In this document: positions 6,023 to 8,076 of the stretch, piece by piece
Layout of the letters: each line of letters starts with the position of its first letter
Numbering within the stretch: position 1 is the stretch's first letter
Assembly: GCA_017504325.1 (NCBI GenBank)
Contig: JAFVRL010000093.1
Coordinates: forward strand, 1 to 8,076
Direction of reading: 5' to 3'
Origin: Lentisphaeria bacterium
GTDB taxonomy: Bacteria > Verrucomicrobiota > Lentisphaeria > Victivallales > UBA1829
Length of the DNA stretch: 8,076 bases
The notes under the pieces: generated by a model
Database searches by the model: none
What the model was told of the DNA's origin: nothing
Seen by the model: the letters and a program-made list of their open reading frames with translations, nothing else
Program-made: the position numbers and the translations under genes

Positions 6023-7150
6023 TTATACTTTTTTAGGTTTTCCGGCTATTTTTGTCACCAGATGCTCCAATGCAAGCCGGGGATCGCCCCCTGTCACCAT
6101 CTGCTTTGACGCATGAAGGATGGCGTTGAACGCATCTGCCATCTCCACATCGGAAAACCGGCAGGCATTTTCCCACGCCTTGAAGGCACGGAAGGGGTGC
6201 ATGGAGAAAAGCGGATTACCGGGATCATTCCGCTTCTGGGTCTCACAAAGATCTTTGAAATAGTTGTAATTGGCATGGGGCGGGATGGAAAAACGGATAC
6301 TTTCACATTTTGCGGCAAGAAGTCTCTGAAATTCGGAATTCGCCGCATAAAGGATAGCGATCTCGGCGGAAGATGAGGAACTTTTCTCCTGTTCCAGTGT
6401 TTCGATGATCCCCGGGATAAGACTGATCGCCTCTGCCGCATTGCGTTCTGCAAGCGCAGAGGAAAATTCCCAACTCAAAGTCTCCTGACTTCTGCTGCAT
6501 ATCTCCCGGCAATCCGCCAGTGTGATCACGGGAGACTCTCCGGCATAGGAAGAGAGTTTGCCGATCTCATTTTTCAATCGCGGAATGTCGCTGCCCACCG
6601 TTTCCGTAAGAAAATTTACAGCGCCGTCGTCAATGCGTTTCCCGTAAGAATCCGCCATCTCTTTGATCCTTTTGTAAAGAAGCATAGCGGCACTTTTATC
6701 TTTGGCATCGATTTTATCGAACCACTCCATTTTCCCTCCGGAAGAGGCACAGACTTTTTCACAAAGTTTGAAGAAGGCTTTTCTTCTGTCCAGCCCGGTT
6801 CCGTCGATAACGATGGTCATATCATCATAGAACCCGTCTTTGAGGAAATCGGAAATGGTGTCGATCCGGCTTTTCTTTTTCTTGTTGGAAGATTCATCGA
6901 GAGCATCGTCGAATTTATTGAAATGTTTGAGCCATACAGTTTTGGAAGGGGTGAGAAAAGGCGGGGTCTCTATGGAAGTGATAAAGCGGTCCAGAACGGA
7001 AGAAAATTTTTCATCCGGATCATCCCCCCTTATGATCTCCAGAGAATCATTTTCCTCCGGCATATCTCCGAACATTTCCCGGATGAAATCCCCGGCGCGT
7101 TCCTTTACGGAAAATTCCTCTGTACCGGTAAAAAAGTATAACTTGCCCAT
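6023..7150 (-). CDS. holA: DNA polymerase III subunit delta (clamp loader)
   Basis: This is a 375-residue protein, slightly longer than the usual ~340 for HolA. The delta subunit opens the beta sliding clamp within the clamp-loader complex. The N-terminus 'LYFFTGTEEFSVKERAGDF' (4-22) corresponds to the family's opening strand and degenerate nucleotide-fold loop. The AAA+-like part continues through 'MTIVIDGTGLDRRKAFFKL' (111-129), and 'DIPRLKNEIGKLSSYAG' (188-204) is the conserved helix before the C-terminal collar domain (about 215-370), which ends with 'DPRLALEHLVTKI'. A lysine-rich insert (90-94, KKKKS) and a serine run (257-261) are local additions. No Walker A lysine motif is seen, as expected for delta. 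GCAGGG lies 4 bases before the ATG. The gene follows the M42 peptidase by 26 bp. The assignment rests on overall pattern and weakly conserved motifs. Confidence 0.85.
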   Translation of the reverse strand: MGKLYFFTGTEEFSVKERAGDFIREMFGDMPEENDSLEIIRGDDPDEKFSSVLDRFITSIETPPFLTPSKTVWLKHFNKFDDALDESSNKKKKSRIDTISDFLKDGFYDDMTIVIDGTGLDRRKAFFKLCEKVCASSGGKMEWFDKIDAKDKSAAMLLYKRIKEMADSYGKRIDDGAVNFLTETVGSDIPRLKNEIGKLSSYAGESPVITLADCREICSRSQETLSWEFSSALAERNAAEAISLIPGIIETLEQEKSSSSSAEIAILYAANSEFQRLLAAKCESIRFSIPPHANYNYFKDLCETQKRNDPGNPLFSMHPFRAFKAWENACRFSDVEMADAFNAILHASKQMVTGGDPRLALEHLVTKIAGKPKKV

Positions 7151-7176
7151 TTTTCCCTGCCCGTTCTTCTCTTCTG

Positions 7177-8076
7177 TTATTTTCCATCGATCCCGGGGAT
7201 GAAGGAATCTTTACCGGTAAAGGAAGCAATGGTGGAAGCAATGATATTAATGGCATTTTCCACATCCCGCAAGTCGCAAATTTCCACAGGAGTATGCATA
7301 TAACGGTTGGGAATGGAAACCAGCGCAGTCGCCATTCCGGCACGGGCAAGCTGCATGGAGGCGGTATCCGTTCCTCCGGTGGGCTTTCCGCCGCAGACCA
7401 GCTGGAAGGGGAAGGAATTTTTCTTTGCCTCCCCCATCATTCTGCGTACAAGAACAGGATTATTGTCTGCATTGCGGGTAAGAATGGGACCGTTGCCAAG
7501 TTTCACATCCCCGGCAGTCTTTTTATCTGTACCCGGAACATCAGTAGCGTGTCCAACATCCACACAGAATCCCACCTGTGCATCAATACCGTAAGAGGAG
7601 GTCTTTACCCCTCTTGTCCCGATCTCCTCCTGTGTCGTTCCCACGGCATAGACTCCCACAGGGATATTCATGGAAGAGAGTTTTTTCAATACTTCGATCA
7701 CAACAAACGCCCCGATTTTATCATCCAGGGATTTGGAAACGATGCGGTTTTCCCCGGCGCGGTGATAATTGGAACGGAAGGAAACAGCATCTCCCACAGC
7801 CACAAGTTCTTTCACCTTTGCACCATCTTCAATGCCGGTATCGATCCAGAGATCTTTAAATTCGGAAGGAGTGTCTCTTTCCTTCTGACTCTGCAAATGG
7901 ATAGCTTTTCTGCCGATAACACCGGGAAGAGGTCCTTTTTCTGTAAGGATATTGACTTCCAGTCCCGGAACAGTATTTTTATCCACGCCGCCCACAGGAC
8001 GGAAACAGACAAATCCTTCATCCGTAATGTAAGTGACCTGAAAACCGATCTCATCGTAATGTCCGGCAAGCATGAC
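7177..8076 (-). CDS. M42-family metallopeptidase (TET-like aminopeptidase), 5'-truncated by window edge
   Basis: 299 residues are visible. The frame runs through the window end (Val codon at 8076-8074), so about 60 N-terminal residues are probably missing and the Met at 8073 is internal. All metal and catalytic residues of the M42 co-catalytic site are seen, numbered from that Met: His5 in 'GHYDEIGF', Asp117 in 'SKSLDDKIGAF', Glu149-Glu150 in 'TTQEEIGTRG', Asp172 in 'CVDVGHATDVPG' and His260 in 'YMHTPVE'. The spacings between them agree closely with archaeal TET peptidases as remembered (for example 22 and 88 residues for the last three). Members are cytoplasmic, self-compartmentalising aminopeptidases that trim peptides; some are annotated as glutamyl aminopeptidase or, mistakenly, endoglucanase. 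Specificity cannot be read from the sequence. It is the most upstream visible gene of the minus-strand run; the promoter lies outside the window. Confidence 0.93.
   Translation of the reverse strand, partial: VMLAGHYDEIGFQVTYITDEGFVCFRPVGGVDKNTVPGLEVNILTEKGPLPGVIGRKAIHLQSQKERDTPSEFKDLWIDTGIEDGAKVKELVAVGDAVSFRSNYHRAGENRIVSKSLDDKIGAFVVIEVLKKLSSMNIPVGVYAVGTTQEEIGTRGVKTSSYGIDAQVGFCVDVGHATDVPGTDKKTAGDVKLGNGPILTRNADNNPVLVRRMMGEAKKNSFPFQLVCGGKPTGGTDTASMQLARAGMATALVSIPNRYMHTPVEICDLRDVENAINIIASTIASFTGKDSFIPGIDGK

Noticed and set aside
5206..6036. A 276-codon open frame on the plus strand opposite pdxB
   Set aside because: It is antisense to a clearly recognisable PdxB with full motifs, has no ribosome binding site, runs past the gene's start into the spacer, and its translation resembles no family. 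It follows from the base composition of the real gene.

Overview
The window reads as a chromosomal segment of a bacterium from the Planctomycetes-Verrucomicrobia-Chlamydiae group, most likely a Lentisphaerota (Victivallales-like) gut or anaerobic lineage. This is inferred from three things: a DUF1501 protein with a twin-arginine leader, an AraC-type regulator of the style abundant in that phylum next to it, and a mid-range GC content judged by eye. No rRNA or other phylogenetic marker is present, so the placement is tentative.

Layout. Positions 1-608 (+) carry the C-terminal two thirds of an AraC/XylS regulator cut by the window edge. Positions 609-884 are non-coding. Almost all of 632-795 is one imperfect palindrome of about 164 nt, followed by an A/T-rich stretch, a plausible sigma-70 promoter and a strong ribosome binding site. 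Positions 885-2195 (+) encode an exported DUF1501 protein. The rest, from 8076 down to 2213, is a tightly packed run of five minus-strand genes: M42 metallopeptidase (5' end outside the window), holA (DNA polymerase III delta), pdxB (4-phosphoerythronate dehydrogenase), a small DUF2062 membrane protein, and a 689-residue MurC-IspD fusion. Gaps are 26, 40 and 15 bp, then a 4-bp ATGA overlap, so co-transcription is likely. The run ends convergently against the DUF1501 gene with only 17 bp between the stop codons.

How the genes fit together. The minus-strand run is a housekeeping cluster. MurC adds L-alanine to UDP-MurNAc, the first peptide step of peptidoglycan synthesis. IspD makes CDP-methylerythritol in the MEP isoprenoid pathway, which supplies the undecaprenyl carrier for the same wall precursors. 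PdxB serves the DXP-dependent route to pyridoxal phosphate, so PdxB and IspD belong to two pathways that both draw on DXP. HolA loads the replication clamp. The M42 peptidase and the DUF2062 protein have no obvious pathway link.

Most notable points: (1) MurC and IspD are joined in one reading frame with almost no linker; (2) the MurC half is about 24 residues shorter than E. coli MurC in its central domain and has lost one of the family's invariant asparagines; (3) the long intergenic palindrome, which could be a mobile or repeat element or a structured RNA. No CRISPR array, tRNA, insertion sequence or defence system was seen.
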